Assembly (NCBI GenBank): GCA_963693315.1 | Contig: OY856187.1 | Coordinates: 394,078,320 to 394,142,319 of the forward strand | DNA length: 64,000 nt | Source: Diogma glabrata | Lineage: Eukaryota; Arthropoda; Insecta; Diptera; Cylindrotomidae | Direction of reading: 5' to 3' | In this document: piece by piece, positions 1 to 11,630 of the stretch | How positions within the stretch are numbered: the stretch's first letter is position 1 | Layout of the letters: each line of letters begins with the position of its first letter | The notes under the pieces: generated by a model | Databases searched by the model: none | Told to the model about the DNA's origin: nothing | The model's input: only the letters and a program-made list of their open reading frames with translations | Translations under genes and position numbers: made by a program

Positions 1-340
1 ATAACTATAATAATAAACAATTTCTTACCTATTTTAAAATTTTAAATAAATCCTATGTGTAATAGTAATAATAATATATTAAATTGTTTATTTCACTTCA
101 CTTTTCATATAGCACTGTAGCACTTTTAATATTATAATTATTAAATAAGCAAATTCCACTGTAACATTTATATTTATTAAATTTTTAAATTTATTTCGAA
201 AAACTGTAAGACGCACAGAACAATAGCAATTTTAGTAATGAACTAATTTAACCGCGCATCATTCCAAAAATCAGTTTATTTCCTGCAATATAATCAAAAC
301 GCATGCGCTAATCAAGCAAGCCTTGCTTAATATTATAATA
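1..340. other. AT-rich flank, no gene seen
   Basis: I see no coding frame, RNA gene or clear repeat here. The last bases (TA at 339-340) abut the fold-back element at 341. Confidence 0.5.
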
Positions 341-2691
341 GACCGGGAGGCAGTGTTGCAAATGAAAAAGTCATTTGATGCCGGTTGATTTTTATTTATT
401 TTAATTAATTAACTCCAGCTGATGATAAATTTGGTGGTCAGCTGCTAAAGTAGTGGGGGATGTGGTTGTGGGAGACTTTTAAACTGGTAAAAAAAACGAA
501 TTCCAAAAGTAATTTGATGCCGCTTCAAAATTTGTATGATGCATGTTTACACCATAACAATTGAAAAAAACGTCGTCAGCTGATTGGCGGATGGGGGATT
601 ATACGTCAGCTCCTCGTATACATCAGTATAAAAATGCAATATAGTCAAGACCTTTCTGCATAGGATCTTGATGAAATTTTGGCAAATGATCCAGGTTCAC
701 TTGAAAATGGAAAATCTGAATTAATTTTTAATTTGGACAAAATGGCGGGGGGTCTCCCGAACACCTCTAAGTTTAAATCTTCAATAACTTCTAATCCCGA
801 CTTATGATCTTATGGAAACTTGGTATATAAATTTTTAGTACTGTTTCCAATATTTCTGCGTACCAACTTCCGGTTTGACAGTTCCGGTTAAAAAGTTTTT
901 TTTCCAGGTATTTATCCCTACTGTAGCCTACAATTACCGATCGATTTTCATGAAACGTTGGTAAACGCTTTCAAGTAACATGAAAAACACTTTGTTAGCT
1001 TTTGGAGTACATTGGATAAAGGGTTGGGGGGTCCACCATACAACAGATGGTTTTTTCCACAATGTTTTTTATGTTTGTTGGGAGCATAAAACATTCGTTC
1101 GGGAATGAATTTTGACGACACTTTGCAAAAAGATGCAAATATGTATGGCAAGAAACTGATTAGTTTTTGAGCGATAGTGAACCAAGTTGTGAGGGGTCAC
1201 CCAAACACCTGTTTTTTTAAAGCTTAATAACATCTGCACCTGATAATCGAATTGGATGAAACTTGGTACATAATCATTTGGTACGGTTCACAAAAGTTCT
1301 GCATCCCAACTTCCGGTTTTTCATTTCCGGTAAAAATGTTTGGTACTCCCAACAAACATTGCAAAAATGGTGACACAATAAGCAGGTGTTCGGGAGGCCC
1401 TCCACCACTTATCTCAATATTGTCCAAAAACTAATCAGTTTTTTGTCATTTAAGTCTCCATATTTTTTCAAAGTGTCACTAAAATTGATTAATGAATGAA
1501 GTCTGTATGCTCTCAACAAACTTTAAAAACCAAGTGCGAAAAGTCAGCAGTTGTATGGTAAACTCCCGCCACTTTGATCAATGTGTCCCAAAAGATGATA
1601 ACTATTTTTCACTAATTGAAACTTTTTCCATAAGTTTCATCATAATCACTTCATTATTGTAGGCACTGAAAAAACTTCAAAAAATTACGAACCAAAATTT
1701 TTTACCGGTAATGAAAAGCCGGAAGTTGGGATGCAGAACTGTTGTGAACCGTACCAAATATTTATGTACCAAGTTTCATCCAATTCGATTATCAGGTACA
1801 AATGTTATTTAGCTTTAAAAAGAACAGGCGTTTGGGGGACCCCCCACCACTTTGTTCACTATCGCTAAAAAACCAATCAGTTTCTTGCCATACATATTTG
1901 CATCTTTTTCCAAAGTGTCGTCAAAATTCATTCCCAAACGAATGTTTTATGCTCCCAACAAACATAAACATTGTGGAAAAAACCATCTGTTGTATGGTGG
2001 ACCCCCAACCCTTTATCCAATGTACTCCAAAAGCTAACAAAATGTTTTTCATGTTACTTGAAAGCGTTTACCAACGTTTCATGAAAATCGATCGGTAATC
2101 GTAGGCTACAGTAGGGATAAATACCTGGAAAAAAAACTTTTTAGCCGGAACTGTCAAACCGGAAGTTGCTACGCAGAAATATTGGAAACAGTACTAAAAA
2201 TTTATATACCAAGTTTCCATAAGATCATAAGTCGGGATTAGAAGTTATTGAAGATTTAAACTTAGAGGTGTTCGGGAGACCCCTCGCCATTTTGTCCAAA
2301 TTTAAAATTAATTCAGATTTTCCATTTTCAAGTGAACCTGGATCATTTGCCAAAGTTTCATCAAGATCCTATGCAGAAAGGTCTTGACTATATTGCATTT
2401 TTATACTGATGTATACGAGGAGCTGACGTATAATCCCCCATCCGCCAATCAGCTGACGACGTTTTTTTCAATTGTTATGGTGTAAACATGCATCATACAA
2501 ATTTTGAAGCGGCATCAAATTACTTTTGGAATTCGTTTTTTTTACCAGTTTAAAACTCCCCCACAACCACACCCCCCGCAAGTCTGACGGCTGACTCTTA
2601 TTTTCTACATCACAAATAATTAATCTATCTACAAAAATTAAATTCAATCGGCGTCAAATCACTAACCAAAATGCAACGCTGCCTCCCGGTC
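341..2691. mobile_element. Fold-back element with ~1 kb inverted arms (family 'ccggaagtt', copy 1)
   Basis: The left end GACCGGGAGGCAGTGTTGCA (341-360) recurs inverted at 2672-2691 with one mismatch, and both ends abut a TA, so the likely target duplication is TA. The arms (about 341-1340 and 1700-2691) are inverted copies of each other: for example the 'cataggatcttgatgaa' block near 660 is inverted near 2365, and the 'ccggaagttgggatgcagaa' block near 1715 is inverted near 1300. The ~360 bp centre is non-palindromic but belongs to the same repeat family. No transposase is visible; short frames inside are repeat artefacts. The TA duplication suggests mobilisation by a Tc1/mariner-like transposase, which is inference. 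Confidence 0.8.
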
Positions 2692-3335
2692 TATAAAGTA
2701 AATAACAAAATGAAGAAAGGCTCTCATAAAATAAAAATAAAAATTTTAATTTAAGAAAATGCTTACTTATATGTAGCAAGTCTGTTTCTTAAATTTGTAA
2801 TGTTTCGATAGATTTGTACTTCTACATAATTAGAATCAAAACTTTTCTTAATTTAAGAAAATGCTGAGTTATATGTAGAAGGACTGTTTCATAAATTGTC
2901 CAAATTTTTATAAATTTGTATTTCTAAACAAAAATTTCTTAACTTATGTAAAAGCTGACTTCTATATAGAATTTTTTTTAAATTTTACTAATGCTAGTAT
3001 TATGCTTTATTTGAATATCGATTTCTTAATTTTAGAAATGTTATAATAACTTATATCAAGAGAAACTTGTTTAATTCGATGATTCAATTTGTTGTTTTAA
3101 GCAGAAACTGCTTTATATTTACTATTTAGGCAATTTTTAAATTAAGAAATGCATTTCTAAATGTAAGCCAGCTTATTTTTTTCTGTGAAAGAAATTGAAT
3201 TTTTTTATTTGGTTTGAATCTAGCTATGGAGGTTTATCTTTTAAGACTGATTTTCTTGAAATTATTGACGCTCATAGTGAAGAATGTATCATCGAAAATA
3301 TGTTGAAGCAACTTCAAAATGACCCAGCAGAAAAT
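2692..3335. other. AT-rich degenerate repeats
   Basis: Diverged repetitions of a 'taagaaaatgctnacttatatgtagaa' type unit occur at about 2750-3180, roughly 110 bp apart. No coding frame was recognised. Confidence 0.4.
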
Positions 3336-3339
3336 TATT

Positions 3340-4160
3340 AATTTGGTTTAAAACTTCGGTTTTGGTAAAGGATTTTTATACAGTTTTCGGCATAAAACTT
3401 TTATGAGGATATTGTTTTTTGTTATCGGCAGCGATGTATATCAAACGTAAAACTCTTTGTAAACGTACAAGCATTTTATCTCTGTTTAGAAATTTATTAC
3501 AAAGCTAACACGAAACATCAATTCGTTGCCGGAAAATTATAACAGGTCATATATTTACATAAGTTAGTGAAAAGATGATACACTCAGCAAACTATTCAGA
3601 AACCTCTCCATTTAGCGTTTCGAGAAAAATTCCAAAAATTATAATAAAATCAAATATTGAAACTTTTTCAAAATTCTAAAAATATTCCAAAAATTCAAAT
3701 TCAGACCGAAGTAACTTTTTTCAAAATTCTAAAACTATGTAAAAACTATAGCAAAATCAAAAAACAAACTTTTTTCAAAATTCCAAAAATTATAATAAAA
3801 TCTAAAAGATCCATGCCCAATATCACGTTCTTCACACTTCAATTTTCATGTCATACAAATATTTAATTTTATTTTTTCTTCACAAAAATTGGGTAAGAAA
3901 CTAAATTAAAATCATTCTTTTGACACACTTGTCAATAACTTTTTGTCAAACATATAATGCAATAATCTAGGTTTTGGTCTCAAATACCAATCTTGACTAT
4001 CAAGATCTCGTTAAATTTAAGGTTACTACTCATTATCACTTAAAATGAATGTTTTTATGCAAAAAATATGCAAATTTCCTTATTTTGACATACTTGATAA
4101 TTTTTTTGACACACTTTCGGTACAGTTATCGAACACATCTTTTCATGCTCATGTTTCCAT
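3340..4160 (-). mobile_element. GGCCGG element, copy a (reverse, partial)
   Basis: Read in reverse this matches 4900-6100 of the adjacent forward copy: the 'cggcaacg...tgatgtttcgtgtta' block (3498-3535), the AT-rich 'aattttggaat' stretch (3615-3800), and the repeated 'gtgtgtcaaaa' words (3920-4125). The terminal GC-rich 'ggccggcc' part is missing, so it is truncated. It lies head to head with copy b. Non-coding. Confidence 0.7.
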
Positions 4161-4670
4161 TCATGTTTTTATGTTCACCTAAATGGTGGATTACTAGATT
4201 AGCATTGTAACTTTGGATCTAAGCTCTAAACAAAGGTCAATTCTCAGTTCAAGTTTGTAAAATATGATATTCGATACTAGATTTCTAGCGAGTGCAAGAA
4301 GTTGCGTACATTGGTGATAAAGTAGTTTTCATAACCGGCAACTCAAATGACTTCTCAACCTGAATGAGAATTTTGAAGTCGACACCTAACCCAAATATGT
4401 GACAAATCAAAATTTCTCATCCACAACTTCGCCAGTTTATCTCAAAATAGTTAGTTATTAGCAAAAATACGCTTTTCCTTATACAAAGTAATGGAATTTA
4501 TTTTGAAAAACTGCTAAGCTGGTTGGTATTGTCGGACCAATGCTGATCATGTTCAAATATTAGCTAGCATCTATAAAAACATGTTGTTCGGTAGTCTCAG
4601 ATATTAATAGGTTTATCTCTTCATTAGCAACGGCCATCGCAACATATTTTCTCAAAAAAGGTAGCTCTTA
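4161..4670. other. Spacer between two inverted GGCCGG copies
   Basis: About 500 bp with no recognised gene. It separates reverse copy a from forward copy b and could be the spacer of a larger fold-back structure. Confidence 0.35.
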
Positions 4671-4677
4671 TTACTAA

Positions 4678-6195
4678 ATTCGGTCTGAAAGACCTAAGTA
4701 TTACATTCATGAGCTCAAAGTGAAATTCTTACCCCCACTTTTTTGACATTTCTCGATGTTTTAGAACCTCCTGATTCTAAAAAAGCGAAAAATTTGTATG
4801 TCTGTCTGTAGGCCGGCCGGCCGCCGTCATTACCTACGCTGCAGCGAAAACCACTAGAGGGATTTCAAAAACTTCTTTTTCTAGAAATAGGTATACTCAA
4901 GGGACAGGTCCGAAAGGACGTTGTGCTCGATAACTGTACCGGAAGTGTGTCAAAAAATTATTATGTGTGTCAAAAATAGCAAAATTTCATTTTGTTGGCT
5001 TAAAAAACGTTCGTTTTTAGTGATTACGAGTAGGAACATTAAATTTAGACCAATCTTGATGGTAGGGATTGGTATGTGAGATCAAAAACTAGATTATTGC
5101 AAAAAATGTTGTCAAGTGTGTCAAAGAAAGATTATTTTTATTTTTTTACCCAATTTTTGGAAAAAAATAAAATTGTTTGTTTGAAATGAAATTTTATTAT
5201 TATTATAGAGAATTATGGCATTATAAGTTTGTCAAAAAAATAATGTCAAGTGTGTCAAAAAATGATTTCATTTATTTTTTTAGCCAATTTTTTCAAAAAA
5301 AATTTAGCTGTTTTCATGACGTAAATGGAATTGAATTCCGAAATTGAAATTGGAAATGAAAATTTTTGAATTTGTTATAGTTTTTGAAATATTTTTGGAA
5401 TTTTGAAAAAGTTTGTATATTTGATTTTGTAATAATTTTTGCAATATTTTTAGAATTTCAGAAAAAGTTTTAATTTTTGATTTTGTAAGAATTTTTGGAA
5501 TATTTTTAGAATATTGAAAAATTTTTAATTTTTGATTTTATTATAATTTTTGGAATTTTGAAAAAATTTTCAATTTTTGATTTTGTTATAATTTTTGCTG
5601 TATTTTTAGAATTTTGGAAACAGTAAATATTGAAAATATTGAAAATGTTTTATTTTTTGATTTTGTAAGAATTTTTGGAATATTTTTAGAATTTTGAAAA
5701 ATTTAAAATTTTTGATTTTATTATAATTTTAGGAATTTTGAAATTTTGAAAAAAGTTTTAATATTTGAATTTGTAATCATTTTTGCAATATTTTTAGAAT
5801 TTTGGAAAAGTTTAAATTTTTAAGAATTTTTGCAATTTTATCGGAATTTAAAAAAGTTTAAATATTTGATTGTAAAAGAAATTTTTGGAATATTTTTGGA
5901 ATTTTGAAAAAGTTTGATTTTATTTAATTTAACAATACTTTTGGTTATAATTTTGATTATAATTTTCCGGCAACGTATTGATGTTCCGTGTTAGTTTTGT
6001 AATACATTTTTAAACAGAGATAAAAAAAATTGTACTTTAACAAAGAGTTATGTTTGATATACATCGCCGCCCAAAACTAGAAACCATGTCCTCATAAAAG
6101 TTTTTTGCCGAAAACTATATCAAAATCCCTAACCCACGCCAAAGTCTTGATATCTCAGAGCTGTGAGATTTCAGCCCCTCCATATTTTTAAAGTT
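4678..6195 (+). mobile_element. GGCCGG element, copy b (longest layout)
   Basis: Order of parts: a short hairpin end 'cggtctgaaagacc'; a conserved ~120 bp head; a GC palindrome 'ggccggccggccgcc' (4813-4827); iterated 'agtgtgtcaaaa' words near 4944, 5115 and 5250; an AT-rich array of 'tttttggaatatttttagaa' type units (5340-5930); and a tail ending in the hairpin 'ctcagagctgtgag' and 'cagcccctccatatttt'. The same order occurs at 44975-46850, and shortened at 18338-18815 and 21748-22270. No protein is encoded. The iterated words could be binding sites for a transposase encoded elsewhere, which is inference. Confidence 0.75.
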
Positions 6196-7661
6196 ACGTT
6201 TATTAATAGAAATGGATGATTTATAGAATACTCCTCGTTTTATGCGGGTAAAATAAACGTGATATGTTGATAATGTCAACGATAGTGACGGTCCTTATTT
6301 TGACGTCATTTGAAAATGTGAATTTCACCCGACTGTAAAGAATTGGACTTTTATGATCCTGGAGATTCTCTTATTTATCACAGAAAAATTTATATAAAAA
6401 AAACTAGGTACTGAATATATGACAAAAATAATTTGACAGAACAAAAATGATTTAACAAAAATTATATAAATCAAAATACAAAAGGATTTAGTTGTTTTCC
6501 TCCAAAACCAGTCTTGTGGAACATATTGTAATAAACTTCGACCAGAATAGGTTAATTTAATATACTCATACATAACCAATACATTTTACATAAATTAATG
6601 CAAATTAAATTTGTTATAGAATGGGTTCGCTAATACAAACTCAAGTATGAATTGAGCCACACCTACGGCCTATTCATACTGCGAATATTGTTTTCTCGAA
6701 CTACAGTGGAAAACAACAACTGATTAGCAGAAGTTTCTACTCATTTATTTTTGGATATAAATAAGCGAACAAAATATCAGATAGTCAGTTTTAATTTTGC
6801 AATTAAAAGTGTTTTATAAATATTCGCAAGTATAAGGAATAATCGGGTGGTACTTGAGCCTGGGTACTAATAGTGAAAGAATTTGAACCTAGTGGAATAG
6901 TAAATACAGATTTTACGATTCCGACTATCATTGATTCAAATTGTGGAAAAGTGCTGGAATTTATCGTACACAAATTGGAGACCCTAGAATTTATTGTAAT
7001 TAAAATCGGAAGCTGCTGTAATTTGTTGACAAATACAGTTTGAGATTTTGTTAACCAAAGATCCGTCTTTTTACTGTCGTATTTGCTCAATAATCGAAAA
7101 GAACCAACGAAGAGTCGTAACAATATGTTGATTGAAGGATGTCACAAATGGCCTTCCAAAAAAACCACTTATCAAAAAACATCAGGAGCGTCATCCATAG
7201 ACGCTTTGTAGAATGCAATACATCATGTTAATCACGACAAAAATGAACATAATCAAAAGATGAACCAGCATGACAATCATAAATATAAGAATTATTTGTA
7301 ATTGATTCATTTATTAGCACCCTTCTAAATCATTACTTGATGCCCCAATAAAGAAACTGTGATGTCATTACAACGGTTTACTGTTGTGTTTTGTAATATT
7401 AAAAAATCCTCAAACATTAATTTGTACATACATGTTTCGCGTTTAAATAAACATATTACGTTCAAATATTGACGACGAATTTGTATGCGCTAACTTACAA
7501 ATTATGCAAATATGTTATTTTTATGCATCTTCTCGTTTACCTTTATGCGAAGAATTTTAGACGAGTTATTTTCACCTTTTTAAACGAAATTTTGCACATC
7601 CAATTCAATTACTTTGGTTGCCGTTTTCTCAGCCACTATCAATTTAATTTGCTGAATAAAG
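6196..7661. other. No recognisable gene
   Basis: Low-complexity AT-rich DNA. A 106-codon minus-strand frame (7123-6803) has no motif I recognise. The block ends with AAAG (7658-7661) directly before a TGTAATG element terminus. Confidence 0.4.
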
Positions 7662-8183
7662 TGTAATGAAGCGCTTTCTTCGTTGGTAAACAACGAAGAG
7701 GCATAGCAGGCCGCGTACCAAGCGAGGTTTAAAAGGCCTTTTCGACTAGCTTTCAGCCTTCGTGGATTGAGAAAATGTTCCTGCTACTTCAGCACAAATG
7801 CGTAATGTACGCGATAAACAAAATATATATGGAGATGGAAACAAGGCAAGTGAAAGAATGAGACTCTGGCGACCCCTTTGGCAAAAGAATCACGATCACC
7901 GCGTCCAGCACCACATTTACTCAAACTTTCACACATTCTCGCATCTCACACGCAAACACATCCTACTCTCGCACACCCTCACCCACATACACACACGCAC
8001 CCACTCGCGCAGGCACCCTGTCACCCATACCTACATCCATGCTCACACTCAACCACATTTGCAACAAATCACTATTTAAAATTTTTCCAGTTTTGTTAAT
8101 ATTATTTACAGAGAATGATTCTATTGACACAGTTTAAATTAAAGAAAAAAATTGTAACGGTATATAAATATATATAGTTTGTT
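7662..8183 (+). mobile_element. TGTAATG element, copy E head (interrupted)
   Basis: Starts TGTAATGAAGCGCTTTC like copies A and B, then a hairpin (7678-7698), the conserved block 'cctgctacttcagcacaaatg' (7781-7800), 'gactctggcgacccct' (7862-7877), and a C/A-rich run (7900-8055). The C/A-rich part gives spurious His/Thr-rich frames. Similarity fades after about 8100, and the DNA is then split at 8184 by the RTE-like LINE. The far end was not identified; 11630-12950 may be its continuation or a separate copy. Confidence 0.75.
7678..7698 (+). other. Terminal hairpin of copy E, covarying with copy B
   Basis: CTTCGTTG, loop GTAAA, CAACGAAG. At the same position copy B has TTCTCATTGG, loop CGAA, CCAATGAGAA (34198-34221). 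The stem sequences differ while pairing is kept. Confidence 0.7.
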
Positions 8184-8621
8184 ATTATTTGTAATGGGGT
8201 AGCAAAATCCGAAACTCGACGTCCACGCCGTGCTGCCTGGGTAATGCTGACAGAATTAGGTTGGTGTATTGGAGACAAGCAGAGTAAAAACTGCTTAGTC
8301 AATGACGCTACATCACGGCGAATTGGCGCCTTACAACCAATGCGATTCAAGCGTCTGTTCTCCATATCAGGGGCGGCTTGGAGCGGGCGTCTGTCTTGAA
8401 TCAAGCGGCTCGCTATATAAACGTGTAAAAAGGTTGTTTCTGGTGACCTTAATATGCAGAACGGACCCATTTACGACAATTTGGGTTGGGCCTAAGGTTA
8501 ACACCCTAACCCCGGAAAAAACTAATATGTTAAATTTGGTTATCAGAAAAAGAATAAAAGACCCGGACAAAACAACAGAATTTTACCTGGACGTGAAAAA
8601 GGACCAGACTAGCGAATCGGA

Positions 8622-9090
8622 ATGTGGAACGTGCGCAGCCTGAGCGCTCCTGATGCTCTTATAAGTCTGGAAACAGAGGCTGAGAGGTATAGGATGGATA
8701 TTATTGCTCTACAAGAAATTAGACAGCTGATAATCGGAAAACAAGATTTGGATAGTCACTCTCTATACTGTAGTGGTCGTCCTTCTCGAAGAGAATTTGG
8801 AAGTGGCTTTCTTGTAGATGCACGCATACAAGAAGCCGTGATGAAATTCATCCCGGTCAGTGAGAGGATCTGCTACTTACGTGTGCGTGGTACATATAAC
8901 AATATTTCTCTTATTGCCGTGCATGCACCTACAGACGCTAAGACCGTCGACGAGAAGGATAATTTCTACAAAGCACTGGAAGAGGCTATGAAACGAACAC
9001 CCACACGCGACTTCATTATGGTTCTTGGTGACTTTAATGGACAGGTTGGAAGAGATATCTCTTATGGAAATGTGGTGGGTCCCAACAGAC
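8622..9090 (+). pseudogene. APE-type endonuclease domain, truncated (RTE-like LINE)
   Basis: ATG at 8622 opens with WNVRSL, the family start of AP-like endonucleases in RTE-type LINE polyproteins. The metal-binding Glu lies in LQEIR (~residue 31) and GDFN is at ~residue 140. This enzyme nicks target DNA to prime reverse transcription. The normal last part of the domain, with the catalytic SDH-type motif, is absent: the sequence passes after about 9085 into reverse transcriptase coding in another frame. I infer an internal deletion of several hundred bases between GDFN and the RT start. The 5' leader upstream (8197-8621) has no long frame. Confidence 0.8.
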
Positions 9091-10609
9091 AAACCCACCA
9101 AAGAGGAATTCGATGCGGCGCTGTCAAAATTAAAATGCAATAAAGCACCTGGTATCGATGATATAACATCCGAAATGATTGTACATGGTGGCGAAACTCT
9201 ATCCTTAAGATTGTTTGAACTTGTTCAAATGATCTGGAGGACTGAAACCATGCCACAGGACTGGAACACAGCTATGCTGATACCAATCCATAAAAAAGGT
9301 AATCGCCTACAATGTGCAAACTACAGAGAAATCGCTCTCCTTTGCACAGCATATAAGATCTTTTCTTACATTTTGCTATCCAAAATCAATCCGTTTGCTG
9401 AACAACTTTTTGGAGAATATCAGTGTGGTTTCCGGTGGGGCCGAGGTATCACCGATGCACTTTTCTCGATAAGGATGATTTTGGAAAAGTGTCGAGAGTT
9501 GAACATACCTGTGCACCAACTTTTCATTGATTTCAGGCAGGCCTACGACTCTCTCGAACGAGAGACTCTATGGTCTGCTCTGGTGTCAATGGGAATTCCT
9601 GGTAAACTGGTATCACTATGCAAAATGACAGTACAGAACTCTCAATGCTGTGTACGAGTAGAGAACGAAATATCAAAGTTTTTTAAAGTCGACTCCGGTT
9701 TAAGACAAGGTGATGCTATCTCTCCTATACTTTTTAATCTAGCCTTGGAATATGTGTACCGTCAAAAGAAACTACCGACTAATAACAATATCTTGTCAAT
9801 AAACTCAGTACAGATGATTGCTTACGCTGATGATGTTGTCATCCTCGGCCGAAGTGAAGCTGTTATGAATGAGACTTGCAAGTCGCTTGAGAGTGGTGCT
9901 AGGAAAATTAGTCTGCAAATTAACTACAATAAAACCAAACATATGAATGTTTCAAGAGAGGCTGAGAAGAAAGATTTGATGTGCGGCGATGAACGAATTG
10001 AGGGAGTTGAATCTTTTAAATATTTGGGATCAATGCTTGACTCAAACAACAGCATACTTACAGATATTAAAGCTCGAATCGCTGCAGGTAATCGAACTTT
10101 CTACTCAATTAAACCTCTCCTTGTATGTATCAACTAACACCAAGCTCAAGTTATACAAGACATTGATTAGACCGGTTGTGATGTATGGGTCACAAACGTG
10201 GACCCTTACATAAAATGACGAATCGCATTTATCTGTATTTGAGCGTAAGATCCTACGCTACATTTTTGGTCCACTTAAGACAGACGATGGAGAGTATTGA
10301 ACCCGGTATAACTTTGAGATCAGAGACCTTCTTGAGGGTCCTGATATAAGAGGTTGTATCCGTTCTAATAGGATTGCTTGGTTTGGGCATGTTTTACGAG
10401 CCTATTCATAGTCTGGAATGATTAGAAAAATGTACGTTAGCACCCCAGGGAGTGGTAGACCGCGAGGAAGACCACGACTACAATGGGAGACTGACGTAAT
10501 AAACGACCTTAAAAAAATCGGCTGCCATGGTAATTATGTCGCTGTTGCGAATGACCGTGGTGAATATTCAAAGCTGATTAGCTTGGCAACGCTCCTACAT
10601 GGAGCATAA
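9090..10609 (+). pseudogene. Reverse transcriptase and C-terminal domain of RTE-like LINE
   Basis: The frame through 9090-10137 carries the RT order: KAPGIDD, an altered YRPI-like 'NYREIALL', FIDFRQAYDSL (first catalytic Asp), LRQGDAISPILF, and AYADDVV (catalytic DD pair, ~9824-9841). A frameshift near 10115-10130 moves the rest into the next frame (LYKTLIRPVVMYGSQTW, then FERKILR, then GRPRGRPRLQW at ~10450). That frame has three in-frame stops before its end at 10609. The poly(A) follows within 10 bases. Catalytic residues survive, but the reading frame is broken in at least four places including the upstream junction. Confidence 0.85.
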
Positions 10610-10643
10610 ACGCCTTAAAAAAAAAAAAAAATTATTTGTAATG

Positions 10644-11630
10644 AACCCAACCTAAGAAGAAATTATTAATTTGATTTTTCAGATATTGAATCAATAAAAA
10701 AAAAACAAGTTAAAACCAGCAATAACGTATTTATAGAGGTAGGGATTCAGTTCTTAATTAATTTTTTTTCTTTTTTTTTTACTACGGCTCCATTGGAAGA
10801 ACTATGGGAGAAAACTGGTTAAAGAATACAGGTGTAATTATTGGTTCTAAATATTAGTACAAAATTATTGAAGAAACATTGAAATAAAATTATTACCAAA
10901 TTTGTTTATTCTTACGCTGCGAACTTTTGACAATTATCAGTACTTTTTAAATATTTCAATTAAGTCAAAATTATATCGGAGCGATTACATGCACCATTTG
11001 AGTATGTCCATCAATATATTGTGAGACAAGTTGTAAGAATCAACCAGCTGGTACAGGGTCCTCCAGAATAAATCTAGGATCTTGTTATTACCAAGGATCT
11101 TTTTATCTTTTCATAAGGTCTTTCGATTACCGAGGACAAACGAATAATCAATTCAATTAAAGCAGGTTCATCATCTTTCCCAACAAAGACTGCTTGATTG
11201 CATTGGTATTCAATAACCTATTGAAAATATAATTCGATGAAGAATTAAATCGAAGCCACGGTAAGATCTTTGTGGTTAAACTTACGGCACCATTCGTTGT
11301 GTTGGTTGGTTTGAGTAACGTTGTCCGTATTGTTCGATAATCAGGTGAAACAGATGAATTACGAAACATAAACCACCGAACAGATCTTAAGAATTCGACG
11401 CTATCAGATTGGAGGTCCTTGTCAAAATGATTACATATCCAATTAATTTTATTTGATAAATTATTCAAATTCTTTTCATATTTTTGTATAAACATTACAA
11501 AGCAAGTGTTTGATATGAACGCCAACATTCTTGTACATTTGACGATAAACAGTTACTTTTCAAAACTTCAGGGTCGTTTATTTGACCATCGTCCTTATAG
11601 TTATATAAATGAAATATATTACCGAAATTT
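10644..11630. other. Unassigned AT-rich DNA after the RTE insertion
   Basis: Contains the right-hand part of the RTE target site. A 123-codon minus-strand frame (11528-11157) is open, but I recognise no domain. No RNA gene seen. Confidence 0.35.

Larger units (their letters stand above)
8197..10630 (+). mobile_element. RTE-like non-LTR retrotransposon with 13-bp target duplication
   Basis: The word ATTATTTGTAATG occurs at 8184-8196 and again at 10631-10643, directly after a run of A (10617-10630). This is the expected mark of target-primed insertion. The 2434 bp insert contains a ~425 bp leader, an AP-type endonuclease start, a reverse transcriptase and a Gly/Arg/Pro-rich C-terminus. The leader and poly(A) look complete, but the protein part is internally deleted and frameshifted, so the copy is dead. 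Clade assignment rests on remembered motif style. Confidence 0.85.

Noticed and set aside
4678..6195. Helitron, because of the hairpin near the tail
   Set aside because: No 5' TC and 3' CTRR ends, and both ends share an inverted 'acttcggtctg' word, which argues for an inverted-repeat element.
6803..7123. 106-codon minus-strand frame as a gene
   Set aside because: No motif and no supporting context. Frames of this length arise by chance or from old repeats.
7798..8099. His/Thr-rich frames as a possible metal-binding protein
   Set aside because: They are translations of the C/A-rich run in a TGTAATG element, present in two overlapping phases.
11157..11528. 123-codon minus-strand frame as a host gene
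   Set aside because: No recognisable domain, no splice or promoter evidence, and it lies between transposable element relics. Kept only as a note.
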